From assembly GCA_007570785.1 (NCBI GenBank), contig ML660774.1, positions 4,190,201-4,254,200 of the forward strand: DNA of 64,000 nucleotides, written 5' to 3'. A program made the position numbers and the translations under genes. Each line of letters begins with the position of its first letter. The stretch's first letter is position 1. Source of the stretch: Antilocapra americana. Its lineage: Eukaryota > Chordata > Mammalia > Artiodactyla > Antilocapridae. Positions 1 to 11,381 of the stretch are shown one piece after another. Under the pieces are notes generated by a model that was not told the DNA's origin, made no database searches, and saw nothing but the letters and a program-made list of their open reading frames with translations.

Positions 1-730
1 CCACATCAAAATACAGGGAACTACTTAAAATTCAGATGTTTGATGTCAGAGTTCTCTCATTTACACTATTCTGCCAACCATCCTTTCATCCCAGTGACAG
101 ATGATTCCATCTTGACTCGACCTTGAATCTTCCTAACTCTTCCTGCCCTCCTGCTTCTCAAGTCCATGAGGCTTCTCTCCAGAGCTCTGCTTGGAGACTA
201 GGATGCTTCTGCTTCATTTTGCAGAACAATTTTTTTTTTCTCTTAGCCAGCCAGGCTGTGCTCAGTAGGACTTCTTTTGTAAACCAAATGGCTCATGCAG
301 AGTCACCTAATCATTTTCCTTAAAAAATAAACCAAAAATATATCTGTCCCTCCCTTCTGTTACCAAACAGCTCTCTTATTTCTTTTTCCTTGGGTCTTTC
401 CTCCTGTTGAAAACCCAATACCTCCTTTGTAGCTAAGTCTTCCCTTTCTAATTCTCTTTTATGCCCTGAGGCTCCCAGCAAGCTTTCATCACCTCTTGCT
501 CCGCTACTCCACCTACTAACTGGCTGCAGAATAAGGCAGTGTCTCACTGCATTCAGAAGGCTAGTGAAATAGTTTTTATTTGCAAATTTATTTTAAAGGC
601 CTGCTGACAATAGGAATATACTGACAGATAGGGGCTAACACATATAAGTTATAAGAGAAAGTTCCTAATACTATTATTCTTCCGGTGGAAAATTTAGAAA
701 AAGATATGTCTCTCAAACAGTTTTATATAT
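1..730. other. Unique AT-rich DNA, nothing recognised
   Basis: I see no repeat family, exon or motif here. There is a T-run near 229-240. Two short open frames (66 and 75 codons) have no recognisable protein and look like chance. Confidence 0.5.
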
Positions 731-814
731 GTTGGGTTGGCCAAAAAACTTTGTTCATATTTTCCATAAGATGTTATGGAAAAACTCAAATGATTTTTTT
801 AGCCAAACCCAACC
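731..814. mobile_element. Mariner-type palindromic MITE
   Basis: The left arm begins gttgggttggccaaaaa and the right arm ends agccaaacccaacc, which is its reverse complement with a few mismatches. The arms meet near position 773, so nearly the whole 84 bp is one inverted repeat. It is flanked on both sides by TATA, fitting a TA target. The terminal sequence matches what I know of ruminant mariner-derived short elements. There is no transposase, so it is a non-autonomous copy. Confidence 0.8.
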
Positions 815-1258
815 TATAGGCTTTTGGAATAGGTTGTCAATTTTATGAAACTTTTTAACAAATCAAGCTTTGGATTTTTAAGTCATTTAATTTTTTTTTT
901 AATTTTTATTAATTCTGTTCACATCACAGTATTCCTTTCTACTTCCTTTAGACCTAGGGTTCTTTTTGAGTCCCGTATTTTGGACACTTACTTTATTTAA
1001 CAATCAGCTTTCCTGTTTTTTTTCAATTGATCATTTAACACTCTAAGTTTTTTTACACATACTCTCTTAATCTAGATGCCACTAGTTTTGATTCATTATT
1101 GATCAGTCATGATTTCTAAATGTCTTTGTGATTATTGTCTAGACCCATGAGTCTATACTCAATTGTTTGTTTACTATGATTTTTTTTTAAATTATTGATT
1201 TCTTCCTTAAATGAGTATTCAATCTAGTCTGTATGGAGTTTATATTTTGAAATTTGGG
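815..1258. other. AT-rich DNA with T-runs
   Basis: Contains long T-tracts (for example about 890-905) and otherwise no recognised element. A decayed L1 in antisense is possible, but I cannot show it. Confidence 0.4.
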
Positions 1259-1306
1259 AATGCTTCTTATATGGCCTAAGACAAATGCTTCTTATATGAC
1301 CTAAAC
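1259..1306. repeat. Imperfect 25-bp tandem duplication
   Basis: The unit aatgcttcttatatggccta is followed 25 bp later by the same sequence with one G-to-A change. There are two copies only. Confidence 0.8.
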
Positions 1307-1494
1307 TCTCTTGTGGAAAGAACTTTTTTTTTTTTTTTTAATTTTCTATCCATTTTGGACGTTGCTTTCATAAGAAGCAGTGAATTGAAAAATAAATGTC
1401 ACTGGAAAAATAAAAGCTTTAAAAATGGTTACAGCCCAAACAATTAACATTAGGATCCAAAGGAAGAAGCTACATGCAGATAAAATAGCTTCAG

Positions 1495-1624
1495 TGAGTA
1501 ATAGTTGCTTGGTCGTGTCCAACTCTTTCCTACCCCTATGGACTGTGTAGCCTGCCAGGTTCCTCTGTCCATGGACTTCTCCAGGCAAGAATGTTCGAGT
1601 GGGTTGCCATTTCCTTCTCCAGGG
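1495..1624 (-). mobile_element. Bov-A-type SINE monomer
   Basis: Reverse complement of the BovB-derived part of ruminant SINEs, with the recognisable blocks gtccaactctttcc, ccaggcaagaatg and gggttgccatttcc. The tRNA-related head is absent. A perfect 13-bp TSD, aaaatagcttcag, lies at 1482-1494 and 1625-1637, which fixes both ends and shows insertion by target-primed reverse transcription. Confidence 0.93.
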
Positions 1625-1637
1625 AAAATAGCTTCAG

Positions 1638-2238
1638 GCCATTGCCCAATTCTGATTTTTAAAATGTTATCTTTAATATAATCGTGTTCTCAATATCTAT
1701 GAGACCTAAAAACCATCTTGGATTCCAAACTTCTCTATGTAGAAGACTTTCAGGATGCTAATAGAATGGTAACAGGAGAATTTCTGTATGAGTAGATGAG
1801 TTCTCAGTGACTTGAACTCTTGGAAACAACATAGGTGTAGAGGCAGTTATGGCAGTTAACACTCCCAGTGCCTCTCAGGGCCACCTTCAGTGCCTGGGTT
1901 ATGGTTCAACTTCCCAAACAATTTGAAAAGAAATGTGTTTACTTAAGGTTTTATTGGATGCTTTCTTGTTCTGCTAAGTACTCTCGGGAAATGGTGACTA
2001 CAGTGAACCTCCTCACCAATACCAGTGGTGTTTGTTGTGGCAACTGAAATACCAGGATGTGGAATGTTCCGTGGTGATTCCTGCAAACTACATCATAAAT
2101 GTAATGTTCCAACAAAAATGCAATACCTAGCATTTAATGAACCACTGAATAATGAATTATTTTCTTCAGCTTTTACTTGCCTTATTGAAAATTATTTAGG
2201 ACGTAAAAATATTACATTCTTGTGCTGTTGTTTATCAG
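1638..2238. other. Unique DNA, nothing recognised
   Basis: No repeat, exon or motif that I can support. Confidence 0.4.
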
Positions 2239-2443
2239 TCTTCTGAGGTGGCTCTAGTGGTAAAGAATTCACCTGCAGTGCAGGAGACCTGGGTTCAATC
2301 CTTGGGTGGGGAAAATCCCCTGGAGAAGGAAATGGCAACCCATTCCAGTATTCTTGCCTGGAGAATTCCAACAGAGGAGACTGGAGGGCTACAGTCCATG
2401 GGGTCACAAAGAGTCAGACACGGTTAAAGTGACTTAGCACGCA
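2239..2443 (+). mobile_element. Bov-tA SINE
   Basis: The tRNA-related head (gtggctctagtggtaaag, then a B-box-like gggttcaatcc) is followed by the BovB-derived body (ggagaaggaaatggcaaccc ... gtcacaaagagtcagac). The repeated acattcttg at 2214-2222 and 2444-2452 may be the TSD, but about 16 bp of unexplained sequence lies between the left copy and the SINE head. Confidence 0.92.
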
Positions 2444-2452
2444 CATTCTTGC

Positions 2453-2879
2453 TCATCAGTGATATTATGAATGTATTTCCTTATGCTGTCTTTACTAGAA
2501 TTTATTTTTCCAGTCCTGTGACACTAGCTGATATTGCCATATATGGCCCTCATATTATTTACTTAAAACTGTTAAAGCTTACTTGGGAAAAATGCATTGT
2601 TTTAACATAAATAGGAAATGTGTATTTCTAAAATTGTGCATTCACCAGAAAAAACAGTAAATACAGTTGCAAAGCAAAACAACAGAACTCATTTTCTTAG
2701 TTTTATAAAATAACCACATTTTTAGTCTGTGAACCTTAGAAAACACAGGTTACCCAGATTACAATAGGTATTAATTTTTAAAAATTTTCCTTCTAATAAT
2801 AAATTTAACTGCTGTTAACTATTTGAAAAATTAAGATGATCTATAATCAACCATTTTTAAAAAGGAGGATTAGAACTAA
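2453..2879. other. Unique AT-rich DNA
   Basis: No recognised feature. Confidence 0.4.
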
Positions 2880-2888
2880 TTATCTTAT

Positions 2889-3096
2889 GGGCTTCCCTGG
2901 TGGCTCAGTGGTAAAGAATCTGCCTGCCAATGCAGGAGACCCAGGTTCAATTCCTGGGTCTGAAACACGCCCTGGAAAAGCAAATGGCAACCCATTCCAA
3001 TATTCTTGGCTGGGAAATCCCATGAACAAGGGAGCCTGGCAGGCTACAGTCCATGGGATTGCAAAAGAGTCAGATAAGAGTTAGCAACATCAACTG
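2889..3096 (+). mobile_element. Bov-tA SINE, full length
   Basis: Begins ggcttccctggtggctcag, the typical tRNA-derived head, and runs to gattgcaaaagagtcagat. The TSD ttatcttat lies at 2880-2888 and 3097-3105. The B-box-like element ggttcaattcc is kept, but poly-A is short or lost. Confidence 0.95.
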
Positions 3097-3105
3097 TTAT
3101 CTTAT

Positions 3106-3570
3106 ATATTTCCTTCCAGTCTTTTTTTCAATTATTTTAAGTGAATTAAGAGCTTATTGTGCATTTTATTTATAACATATTTATAAAAACAAATATGTGA
3201 ATTGAATAAATAAATTATTGAAACAATCCTCTGCTAATTTGAGAGAATTTTTATGTATTTCATAGTGTTAAAATTTAATCACCTTCTAATTTCCTTGTAA
3301 CTGTGCCATCTACTAACCATCTCTATTGATTTCTAAACAAATAAGCATGTTCATGACCACAATTTATTCTATAATTGTTCTTCCTTTTTCAGACCATTTC
3401 TTCCCCTATTCTCACTAGAGACCGAGGGCAAAGTTGCTCTTCTATTGACAGGATTCTGGTTTTGGACTCAGCAGTGATTCACTTGGGTTGTGGAATTATT
3501 TCCCTTGAAAAGCGACAGGGGAGTGCTAAGATGGTAAAGTAATAATTACTTCCTTCAGCAGCAATAGTTT
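3106..3570. other. Unique DNA, possibly the upstream part of the old L1
   Basis: No recognised feature up to about 3560. The last bases may belong to the decayed L1 that follows. Confidence 0.35.
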
Positions 3571-3988
3571 AGGGAAAAGCTCCAAGACATATGGGCTGAA
3601 TATTTAGCAGACAGTGATAATAGTGAGGTCACAGATACGACTCTGTGGGACGCCAGCGAAGCACTATTGCAGGGGAAATTGATTGAAATCTTTGCCCAAA
3701 AGAAAAGGGAAAGACAACTACAAATACCAGGGTTAGGGACTCAAATGAGGAGCCTCCAAAAGGAGCACATTAAGAAGGGTAAGGCTAAAACTAATTGATT
3801 TAGAAAATGCCAAGGGGAAACTTAATAGGATTCTAAATGAGAGAATGGAGTATCTAATAAAGCTCAATAAGAGCAAGTTTTCCTCCCATGGCAATAAAGC
3901 AGATACTATCTTGGTCTGTGAACTTAGAGGGAGAACGCAATTGAGACTAATTAGGGAAATTATGGGACAAAAAGGGGCCTCACCGTAA
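3571..3988 (+). pseudogene. Decayed LINE-1 ORF2 (linker between endonuclease and RT)
   Basis: The frame from 3571 reads ..LQDIWAEYLADSD.. and then ..TLWDASEALLQGKLIEI.. It resembles the conserved L1 ORF2 segment just after the endonuclease (pattern W-D-x-x-K-A-x-x-R-G-K-x-I). After a frame change near 3790 the next frame reads ..GKLNRILNERMEYLIKL.. and ..HGNKADTILVCELRGR.., the stretch that follows in L1 proteins, and ends at a stop at 3986. Strong drift suggests an old L1M-type copy. The motif order is seen in the sequence; the family assignment is from protein similarity recalled, not searched. Confidence 0.7.
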
Positions 3989-4248
3989 ACCCCATGAAAC
4001 AAGAACCAGCATTCTTCTTTATTATTCTTTCACAGACACATATGGCATTAAAATGTGTGTGTTATTTTAAAGTTTCTAGACCCAGTTGATTGCCATAAAA
4101 TGTAATCGACTTCATTCAACGTGATGTTTCTATTTCTGCGTCTTCATGTGACTCTGTGAACATAATAGGGGGTTTGGGACACAATTGGAAAATGAATGCG
4201 ATATTGTGCAAAGACCACTATACTAGGAAGCAGAAGACCTTTTGTCTA

Positions 4249-4458
4249 GTAGTAGTGGTGTGAGTCGCTCAGCTGTGTCCGACTCTTTGCTACCCCATGG
4301 ACCTTAACATACCAAGCTCTTCTGTCTGTGGGATTTTCCAGGCAAGAATACTGAAGGGGTTGCTATTTCCTTCTCCAGGGATTCTTCCCGACCCGGGGAT
4401 CAAATCCAGGTCCCCTGCGTGGCAGGCAGATTCTTTACTGCCTGAGGCACCAGGGAAA
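4249..4458 (-). mobile_element. Bov-tA SINE, full length
   Basis: Reverse complement of the whole SINE: cagctgtgtccgactctttg at the left and the tRNA-head complement ending ctgaggcaccaggga at the right. An 18-bp perfect TSD (cagaagaccttttgtcta) lies at 4231-4248 and 4459-4476. The body is rather diverged (for example at 4300-4330) for such a clean TSD. Confidence 0.96.
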
Positions 4459-4476
4459 CAGAAGACCTTTTGTCTA

Positions 4477-4730
4477 ATCTTGTTAAACAATTTTCCTGAA
4501 TTCCTATCTAAAATTGAAAGCTTCTGAATCCTCTCCATTTGAGTTTGACAAAAGTACCTATTATGTTATCCTTTCAAAACTATCAAAGGTAGAGAGTAAA
4601 GCAATACATGTAACAGAACTGTCAGAGACCCTTTATGCCAAAGAAGAAATGAGAAAAAAAAAAAGAAAATAATAAAATGATTAAACCTATTCACTTAAGA
4701 TGACCTGCTAAGTGTCCAGGATAACTGATG
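4477..4730. other. Unique DNA before the gap
   Basis: A-rich stretch at about 4652-4665; nothing recognised. Confidence 0.4.
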
Positions 4731-5130
4731 NNNNNNNNNNNNNNNNNNNNNNNNNNNNNNNNNNNNNNNNNNNNNNNNNNNNNNNNNNNNNNNNNNNNNN
4801 NNNNNNNNNNNNNNNNNNNNNNNNNNNNNNNNNNNNNNNNNNNNNNNNNNNNNNNNNNNNNNNNNNNNNNNNNNNNNNNNNNNNNNNNNNNNNNNNNNNN
4901 NNNNNNNNNNNNNNNNNNNNNNNNNNNNNNNNNNNNNNNNNNNNNNNNNNNNNNNNNNNNNNNNNNNNNNNNNNNNNNNNNNNNNNNNNNNNNNNNNNNN
5001 NNNNNNNNNNNNNNNNNNNNNNNNNNNNNNNNNNNNNNNNNNNNNNNNNNNNNNNNNNNNNNNNNNNNNNNNNNNNNNNNNNNNNNNNNNNNNNNNNNNN
5101 NNNNNNNNNNNNNNNNNNNNNNNNNNNNNN
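4731..5130. other. Assembly gap, 400 N
   Basis: Exactly 400 unknown bases. Any open frame crossing it is meaningless. The true length may differ from 400. Confidence 0.99.
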
Positions 5131-6371
5131 TAAATTGAAAATATAATTTTGAACAGTTAGAATACCTTAAATCTTTAAATCTTTTCCCAATATCAAAAGC
5201 ATTCTTAGTGTTTAATAGATTTTTAAAATATAATTTTGCTTATTTTAACTGGTGAAAAAAGGGGAAATACTATTTATTTTTCTAGCTCAGTTTTATGTCA
5301 GAGAGTGAAACTAATGTATAATGCATTTATCTGCAGGTTGATTTTTGTCTACTTAACTAAAAGAATTGATACTAAAATAGACTCACTTAAATAAACTGCA
5401 CTACTATGTATTTTGTATCATTAACCCCTGATTTTAGACACTCAGGTGACTAAAACCACAAAATCATTTTGCTTATCAGGTTATTTTTAAAGATTAAAGG
5501 AATTAATACAATCAAGGACTTAAATATGAAAAACAGAGCTTTCATTCATATATATGTATATTATACCCTTAAAAATGTATGATTTCATGTATTTCCCAAA
5601 ATAAATCCAAGCAAAAATGTTAATGGAGAGTACTCACTGTAGAATCGAGGAATGTGAATGAAGCTTGCTATGAGCAGATTTTGTTTGCGTACTATTTAGT
5701 GAATTCTGCTCATTATAAAATATTTACAAAACCTGCAAAAGTTATCAATTCTTATTAGAATGTGTGACGAAGTTGAAATGCGTCCTTCTTTCTCAGTATT
5801 TTCAGTGACTGTCGATCCTGTTCAAAAGAGGCACTCTCAACAGATCCTGAGGCAGGAAACTGCCCCTTTAACATCCCTTGATTTATCTACTTCTCTTTTT
5901 GTCATTAAACTAAATAGTATCAAATGGTCCACTGATGTTTTTTTAATTTTTTTCCTCCAAAAATCCCTTATCCCTTATCTCTAGCATAAACAGCTTTGCC
6001 CACTTTCACACTAGGAAAGATTGAATCAAAAATTAATATATTAATAGAATGCACAGGCATATTGTCGTTGATTGTTTATGACACTTTCGTTAAGAAAAGG
6101 AAGGGGATTTGGTTTCCTAGGTCATTGTCTCTTGAGGTGTAGAGATCCGCCCTCACCTGTTATGAATGTATGATTTCAAATAGCAAGACCTGTAGAAAAG
6201 TTCACCATGTATGGATACCACAACTGAGCAGCATTAGACTAAAATATGGAAGGGTGATAAATTTAGGTGTACGTGCTTTGTAGGATAACAGAGCAGGTGC
6301 AAACACAAGCGAATTGAGAGATTAGGGTTGTATTTCAGGAAGAGTACACACTAAAAGAGCCTGGTAAATTC
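5131..6371. other. Unique AT-rich DNA
   Basis: No repeat family or exon recognised. The 74-codon frame at 5760-5984 shows no known motif. Confidence 0.4.
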
Positions 6372-6382
6372 CCTCTGGTCTT

Positions 6383-6755
6383 CTTAATTTTTTCATTTTG
6401 TATTGGAGTATAGATGATTTTCGATGTTGTGATAATTTCAGGTGGACAGTGAAGGGACTCAGCCATCCATATACATGTATCCGCTCTCCCCAAACTCCCC
6501 TCCCATCCAGACTGACTGCCACATAACACTGAGCAGGGTTTCCTGGGCTATGCAGTAGGCCCTTGTTGGTTATCCGTTTTAAATATAGCAGCGTGTACAG
6601 ACAACTGTAAGTTCCTTCTCTGAGTCTGCGCGTTTCTTTTTGCTTTGTAAATTCATTTGTATCATTGCATTTTAGATCCTCACATGTAAGAGCTGTCATA
6701 CCACTTGTCTCCTTTGTTTGACTTGACTCAGCTGGACGATTTCTAGGTCCATGCA
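6383..6755 (-). mobile_element. LINE-1 3' end, 5'-truncated
   Basis: Antisense L1 3'-UTR landmarks: ttttgtattggagtatag, then gggctatgcagtaggccctt, then tttgtaaattcatttgtatc, then atttctaggtccat. The TSD cctctggtctt (11 bp, perfect) lies at 6372-6382 and 6756-6766, so this is a complete but short insertion of 373 bp. No ORF2 sequence is left. Open frames running through it are accidental. Confidence 0.88.
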
Positions 6756-7035
6756 CCTCTGGTCTTTTTGGAAGAGGTTCATGACAAAGCTCAAAGTTTA
6801 TACCTATCTCCCATTTAAATGAAGGGAGAAAGAAATACATATAGTCTTGGGAAAAGGAAATTGTGTATAAAACCACTAAATGAAAAAAAAAAGGCAATTG
6901 TGAACATTAAAGCATGAATAGTAATTTTATGCAAAATGTGAAATGATCTATAAACTCTTGCAAACAGAGACATTAACTTGCACTTTTTTAAGTTGCCTGA
7001 ACAACTATATTGGGTAGTAAGTAGTGTTTCCTTTC

Positions 7036-7207
7036 AGTTTAATTCAGTTCAGTCACTCAGTCGACTCTGACTCTTTGCGACCCCGTGGACTGCAGCACAC
7101 CAGTCTTTCCTGTTCTTCACCAACCCCCTAGAGCTTGCTCAAACTCATGTGCACAGAGTCAGTGATGCCATCCAAACATCTCATCCTCTGTTTCCTTTAG
7201 TCTTCTC
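7036..7207 (-). mobile_element. BovB LINE 3' end, truncated
   Basis: Starts attcagttcagtcactcag (complement of the BovB ACTGAA tail) and continues through gactctttgcgaccccgtgg, caaactcatgtgcacagagt and catctcatcctctg, in the order of the BovB 3' region. About 170 bp remains. Confidence 0.88.
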
Positions 7208-8639
7208 TTAAAAGATTTTAATTCTTTTTAATTGGACAAATTAATGTTTTGCTTCTGATATAATGGTGTGAATTAGTGGAAGTAGATGTTTAAAACACAT
7301 TTTAGACATCTTTATATTCATGTCAGAATATTTTATAATCTCTCAGTGAATTTTCAGTTATTTGCAGGGTTTTCAATGTGATATTCATTTTTTTAAGGAT
7401 GAAATCATGTTATATAATTCTAAATTGCTGTCATGCAATTTTACCCATTTGTACATTTTTATTTATTTATTTCATTCACTGGATATATTGGTTGGAAATA
7501 AGAAATATAACCAGGTTAACAATAATAAGTTTTGAAGTTTAGTGACTAAATTTAGTGAATTTAGTTAGGTTGTTGCTGTACCAGACACATGATGAAAATA
7601 GCAATAAAAGCCTCACCAACAAAAAAAAGTCTCAAAATATCAGAGAACTGTTGACTTTTGTCATATTAACAGACTGAACTGGAGGATTAAAAAAAAATTA
7701 AGGCAGTCTATTATTAAATTTTGACCCAAGGAGTTTTCACTTTCTTTAATGTTTTAATGTGGGAGATGTAAAATCCAATTATATCAAACCTTTAGATAAT
7801 GACATGTATATTAATACATGATTCTGACAAAGACTTCTGTATCCTTTCTACAAAAAAGCACAACCAGATATCAAAGAACTGTCAACCACTGGGACAGCTC
7901 TTTGTTTTAACAGATATCTACAAAGGCTCACACATTCTTTGGGCAAAAAAGTGAGTGAAAATGAAAGAACTTTGCAGGGGAGCTTCCAATATACAGGAGC
8001 GATCTCTCTATTTATCCTATTTCAGTTATTCTGTGGGTAATAGGTAAAAGATGGAATACTTTTTTGACAAAATATAGGTGTGAATTATGTATTGAATTTT
8101 CAAGTAATTTACTAACATTGGATAAATATCCATGTTTATTTTTCTTCAGTACTGTGCGATTTGGTTTAAATAGTGCTTAACTCTATCGAGTCTTGATTCT
8201 GACACTGATTTAACAAAGTCTGTCCAGCACCTGTGTGAGTGCTCCAGTCACAGCTCTAGCCTGTAGTGTCCAGCTTTCAAAATGAGATGAGAAAATTACT
8301 GGGAGTAAATCTTTCGAAGAATGGAGCTCGCCATATCTTTGCACTCTCCTCAGATTCCATCTTCACGTGCAGTGAAATCTTGAACAAGGAATCAGAGTGA
8401 AATGATAAGAATTTCCAGGTATTAGCTGAAAATTGCTTTTCTCTAAGGAGCCCTGTCCCCGCTGGTTATTTCTTCACATTAGAAAGACAGTAAGAATGCG
8501 TGTCCAACAATAGCAGAAGTAGGAAGCAATTCACTGGAGAAGATGGATGTTTTGGCAAGACAATGGGCAGCTCTCTACCTTAAAGATTTAGAGGGAAAGA
8601 GAGACAAACTCCAAATGATAGAACACTTTTGACCAAACA
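7208..8639. other. Unique AT-rich DNA
   Basis: Nothing recognised apart from short A and T runs and a small (atttatttattt) stretch near 7458. Confidence 0.4.
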
Positions 8640-9180
8640 CCTTTCTCCCTGAACCTCCCATTTCCCCATCTCAGTGAAAAGTGCTGCTGTTCGTTCACCG
8701 AGTGCCCTAAGCTGAGACCTGAGCCTTATCCTCCACCTCCCTTATCCTGTCACCTTACTGGTGACAAGCTGAATTCTGGTCACCAGCATCAGTTCCTCCC
8801 GCCCCTCCTGCTACCAGATACCATTAGTGACCCTGGATCCTGTGACAGCGTCAAGCCCCTCCTGCTTTGACTGCAGTCCCGCCAGCCCCAACCCATCCTC
8901 TTTGGGCTCGCTTTGATTCAGCCGTAGGAAACTATTTGCAGTGCATGAACACGTTTTCATTTCTCTTACATGGGAATCTTGCCATGCCTAAAGAAGCTTT
9001 CCATCCATAGCTACTACATGTTGCCAAAGAGGGAAAGTCTAAACCCACCCTGTTGTTAAAATCTTCGCTTCAATGTTGCTTCTAATACATTCTCAAAACA
9101 AAGCATAGTTAGTTGCCCTTCCTGTAGGCTCCATAAAACTCTGATTACCTTGTTGTAGCACTGAATTTAGTTTTTTTTTT
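8640..9180 (+). mobile_element. Possible old L2 fragment
   Basis: A C-rich, T-rich stretch. Its right part (about 8980-9170) loosely follows the L2 3' region, ending ctctgattaccttgttgtagcac. Similarity is weak; unique sequence is the alternative. T-run at 9171-9183. Confidence 0.35.
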
Positions 9181-10252
9181 TTTGTTTTGCCTGCCCAATC
9201 TCTGTTCGTTCCTCCCTCTGTCTCCACTCCTTCTTTGAAGGAAGGGGTTGTTAATCACTGTAGTTTCAGCATTTAGACTATTTTCAAAATATAAAATTAA
9301 CTTTGGTAAGGTAGGGTTTGGCGACAAGAGGAAGGAGACAATGAGAAGTACCAAAGTCAAACAAGGAGAACTTGGAAGTGATACAGGGGAGAGAAGATAA
9401 GAGTTCTTGAGTAATATTGGTATTAATTGAAGAAGACTGGACCATATGTGAACCAAATAGAAATAATTCTGTCTGACTTCGTAATTGGGGACCCAGTGAG
9501 AGGCAATTAACATGTAACTCCAAGTTTCCTTTCTTAGAACATTATAGAAATTATTCTTAACCCACCATTGTGGGAAGTTTTGGACAAGAAAGCTATATAG
9601 GAAATGTTATAAAATTCTCAAACAAGTAAAATTAAACATCGTTGTTTCATTATTGGCCCAACTGATGTATAAGATGGAGTGGTAATTTGTGGGTAATCTG
9701 AAGACCATATTACATCTTGAAGATAAGTATTTTTTCTTCAAGTATTTTTCAAGAAAATCCACTGGATATGTTTGATCACCCATTATAACAATGGGGACAC
9801 ACAGCTAATAAAGCAGGCAAGAATATATCCACTACACAAAGTCCTCTGTTTTTTCCATAAGCCCTTTAAGGACAGAGTTTTCAACTTAATATTTGCATCA
9901 GCAAAAATGTGCATGTCTCTGTTATCTATTTTGTGTGAGATAAGAATAAGCCAGTCTCACAATCCCATCACCTGTCTGTAGAGGTTTGGTAGATCTTCCT
10001 GACCTGGTTGTAGGTAATGATGGCATAGTTTATGGTGTCCATTTAAAATAAGAATATTCAACAAAACTTTGATCCACAAGACAGATACACTGCTCTGTCC
10101 ACTAACAAGGTGGATTTCTTTCATGCTCTGGTTCCTTTTGAAGCTGGATTACTCACTCTGCCCTACCCTGTATGTGCCTCTGAATTAAGCAGAAATTGAC
10201 TCTCATTTTTTAAGTTCTTTCCACATCTGACAAAGGAGTTAATAGGCTTTAC
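9181..10252. other. Unique DNA
   Basis: No recognised feature. The 122- and 79-codon minus-strand frames near 9145-9523 are low-complexity, overlap each other and have no known motif. Confidence 0.4.
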
Positions 10253-10306
10253 TTTAATAAATAATAATGAAATAATAATCTTTTCATAATAATAATGAAA
10301 AATGAA
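10253..10306. repeat. Imperfect TAA-rich simple repeat
   Basis: Repeats of aataataatga with interruptions. Confidence 0.7.
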
Positions 10307-10929
10307 AAGATGTGCTTAAAATAAGATTCAACCAATCTCTAATTTTTTGTTTTTGTTTTTTTCTTCAATGTGGTATAATGCTTATCTTACAAGATTAAAC
10401 TCTTCCTTCCCAAATACAGCTTTCAACAAAAAGGGATTTATGTCAATATTTAGACAGAAATCTTTCTCTCCCCTAAGATTCTGATAAATGCAATATCTGG
10501 TATATACCCCACATTATAATACTTTATATCTAAATCAACATGATATGAAGCAATTTGATCTTTAAGTTTATGGAGCATGCTATTCTTCTTTAAATATTAT
10601 ATTCTCAAACCTTTCCAGCTTGAACTGATACTCAGAACTGAGAGAAATGGTTGTATGTGTAATGACAGTTAAATTAAATCATAATAGTGATAGCTCTTAC
10701 TTCATTTCTACATATTGATCAAAACTCATAAAATTCTTTATATCGGAACATCTGTAAACATGATAGCAGGTGATTATCAGAGCTATGCAGGATACTGATG
10801 ATAAACTATAATTTAGGGCAAAACTGATAATGTGTTTGATAATGTAATAAACATACCATAAACATAAGCATTCATCACATGCTTAATTATACATAGCATC
10901 AGTCAAGTTTTGTACGTAAGAGAACTTGA

Positions 10930-11370
10930 CCTTTTTTTAAAATATTTATTTTAATTGATTGATGATTGCTTTACAATATGGATTTGATTTCTGTCATACA
11001 TCAACATGAATTAACTAACCATAGGCGTGCCTATGTCTCCTCCTTCCTGAGTCTCCTTCCCGACTCCTGCTCATTCCCACCCCCTGGGTAATTACAGATC
11101 CCCAGTTTGGGTTCCCTGAGTCATACAGTGAACTACAGTCGGCTGTCTATTTACATATGTTAGTGTATATGCTTCCATGCTGCTCTTTCCATTCATTTTA
11201 CCCTCTTCTCCTGCACCCTTGTCCATAAGTCTGTTTTCTGTGTCTGCTTCTCCACTGCTGCTCTGAAAACAGGTTTATCAGTACCATCCTTCTAGATTCC
11301 ATATATATGCATTCATATACTGTATTTGTGAATCTAGAGCCTATTATACAGAGTGAAGTAATTCTGAAAC
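10930..11370 (-). mobile_element. LINE-1 3' end, 5'-truncated
   Basis: Antisense ruminant L1 3' UTR: a T-rich start (the poly-A complement), gctttacaatatggatttg, catacatcaacatgaatt, gattccatatatatgcat and tatacagagtgaagtaa. An 11-bp TSD with one mismatch (agagaacttga at 10919-10929, agagcacttga at 11371-11381) bounds it. Confidence 0.87.
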
Positions 11371-11381
11371 AGAGCACTTGA

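Noticed and set aside
2889..2960. tRNA-like sequence with A- and B-box-like elements
   Set aside because: It is the tRNA-derived head of a Bov-tA SINE, as at every other SINE here, not a tRNA gene.
4712..5146. Open frames of 136-144 codons
   Set aside because: They consist of N from the assembly gap and carry no information.
6322..6897. 191-codon minus-strand open frame
   Set aside because: It runs through the 3' UTR of a short L1 insertion (6383-6755) and its flanks; no protein family is recognisable.
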